Assembly (NCBI GenBank): GCA_036166415.1
Contig: JAYZHP010000062.1
Span: 1-16,207 of the forward strand
Source: TMED108 sp036166415
GTDB taxonomy: Bacteria > Fidelibacterota > Marinisomatia > Marinisomatales > TCS55
Direction: 5' to 3'
Length of the DNA stretch: 16,207 bases
Shown: piece after piece, positions 15,662-16,207 of the stretch
Position numbering within the stretch: the first letter of the stretch is position 1
Layout of the letters: the number at the start of each line of letters is the position of its first letter
Position numbers and translations under genes: made by a program
The notes under the pieces: model-generated
What the model saw: the letters and a program-made list of their open reading frames with translations, nothing else
Database searches by the model: none
What the model was told of the DNA's origin: nothing

Positions 15662-16207
15662 CCTGAAACCTTTAAGTATCGTCTATAGTACTCAAAAGTT
15701 TTTTTAGTACCCTGCCAATTTTTTATTTCACCAACTAGTTCAATGTTTCCTTTAAATCGAGATGAAACCCCTTGGGCTACGTGACCAGTAATATATTCAA
15801 TATTATCAATTTTCTCAGCCCTGCTTAGATAAACTTTCTTGAGCATCTTTGCATAACCATTTTTTTTGAAGTCTTCCATTATAATAAAAGCATAGGTATA
15901 CAACGTATTCATTTTGCCAAAATTTTCTTCTGTTCTTACCCAGGGCTCTTGGTTAAGAGCTTCTAAGGGGATACCAATAATGTAGCCAATTATTTCATTT
16001 CTATATCGCGCAATAAAGGGTAAAGATTTAGGATGGTTAAAATATTTCTTTATGGTATTATCAGTTAACACAGCCCTTGAACCAAATTTATTTTCAAGAG
16101 ATCTAGATATACTAATCAATTGACCAAAATCCTCTTTTCTAGTTTCTTTGAGAAATTCAATTTGAAAAACACCGCTTGATGCTACAATATTCGATGAAGA
16201 CTGTTGA
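15658..16207 (-). CDS. GNAT-family acetyltransferase-like protein, 5'-partial
   Basis: The minus-strand frame is open from the right edge of the window to the TAA at 15658-15660, giving 182 visible residues. A TTG at 16117-16119 could begin a 153-residue protein, but the residues before it (FQIEFLKETRKEDFGQ) look like real protein continuing into ISISRSLENKF, so the true start lies beyond 16207. The GNAT assignment rests on the order of elements: a strand with PFIARYRNEIIGYIIGIP, a central strand LYTYAFIIMEDFKKNGYAKML that resembles the beta4/acetyl-CoA-binding segment (compare R/Q-xxG-x-G/A, here KKNGYAKM), and a C-terminal FEYYRRYL like the usual tyrosine-containing end. Substrate unknown. 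It shares a 4-base stop overlap with the symporter. Confidence 0.68.
   Translation of the reverse strand, partial: QQSSSNIVASSGVFQIEFLKETRKEDFGQLISISRSLENKFGSRAVLTDNTIKKYFNHPKSLPFIARYRNEIIGYIIGIPLEALNQEPWVRTEENFGKMNTLYTYAFIIMEDFKKNGYAKMLKKVYLSRAEKIDNIEYITGHVAQGVSSRFKGNIELVGEIKNWQGTKKTFEYYRRYLKVSG

Noticed and set aside
1..16207. CRISPR array, insertion sequence, prophage, tRNA or defence island
   Set aside because: No regularly spaced repeats, transposase, integrase, terminal inverted repeats or tRNA-like cloverleaf were seen on either strand; nearly all sequence is accounted for by conserved housekeeping and envelope genes.

Overview
The window is an AT-rich (roughly one third G+C by eye), gene-dense bacterial chromosome segment. 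The gene set points to a Gram-negative member of the Fibrobacteres-Chlorobi-Bacteroidetes (FCB) group. YajC and a lipid-linked glycan flippase sit beside a BatA-type double-membrane-segment protein and a histidine kinase of a type common in that group. Candidatus Marinimicrobia (SAR406) or an Ignavibacteria-like lineage would fit. This placement is an inference from gene content and style; no marker gene settles it.

Positions 1-12511 form one collinear block of eleven plus-strand genes. Most neighbours overlap by 1-26 bases (ATGA, TAATG, TGATG and TTGA junctions); the only gaps are 54 bases before yajC and 37 bases before fmt. The order is: oligosaccharide flippase (5'-truncated by the window edge), YfhO-family membrane protein, membrane histidine kinase, yajC, def, fmt, rsmB, a kinase-less PASTA protein, a CTP-dependent polyprenol/diacylglycerol kinase-like protein, a BatA/vWA-type membrane protein, and hflX. 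The first two genes suggest surface glycan assembly. yajC, def, fmt, rsmB and hflX are a ribosome and nascent-chain module: export, formyl-Met addition and removal, 16S rRNA methylation and ribosome rescue. The PASTA, lipid-kinase and BatA-like proteins are envelope proteins. The block ends at a strong intrinsic terminator at 12512-12541.

Positions 12541-12760 hold no gene. They contain a nested set of complementary segments spanning 12541-12703 that would fold into a long rod with a central bubble and a side hairpin. This looks like a structured RNA, most economically on the minus strand, where it would end at the hflX terminator read backwards. It is the most interesting unexplained element here, and its overall shape resembles 6S RNA.

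Positions 12761-16207 hold transport genes. A glutamate/aspartate-type cation symporter (minus) diverges from a sodium:solute symporter (plus) across a 153-base AT-rich spacer. The symporter converges, with a 4-base stop-codon overlap, on a minus-strand GNAT acetyltransferase-like gene that stays open to the right edge of the window and is therefore partial. I see no tRNA, rRNA, insertion sequence, CRISPR array or phage gene.
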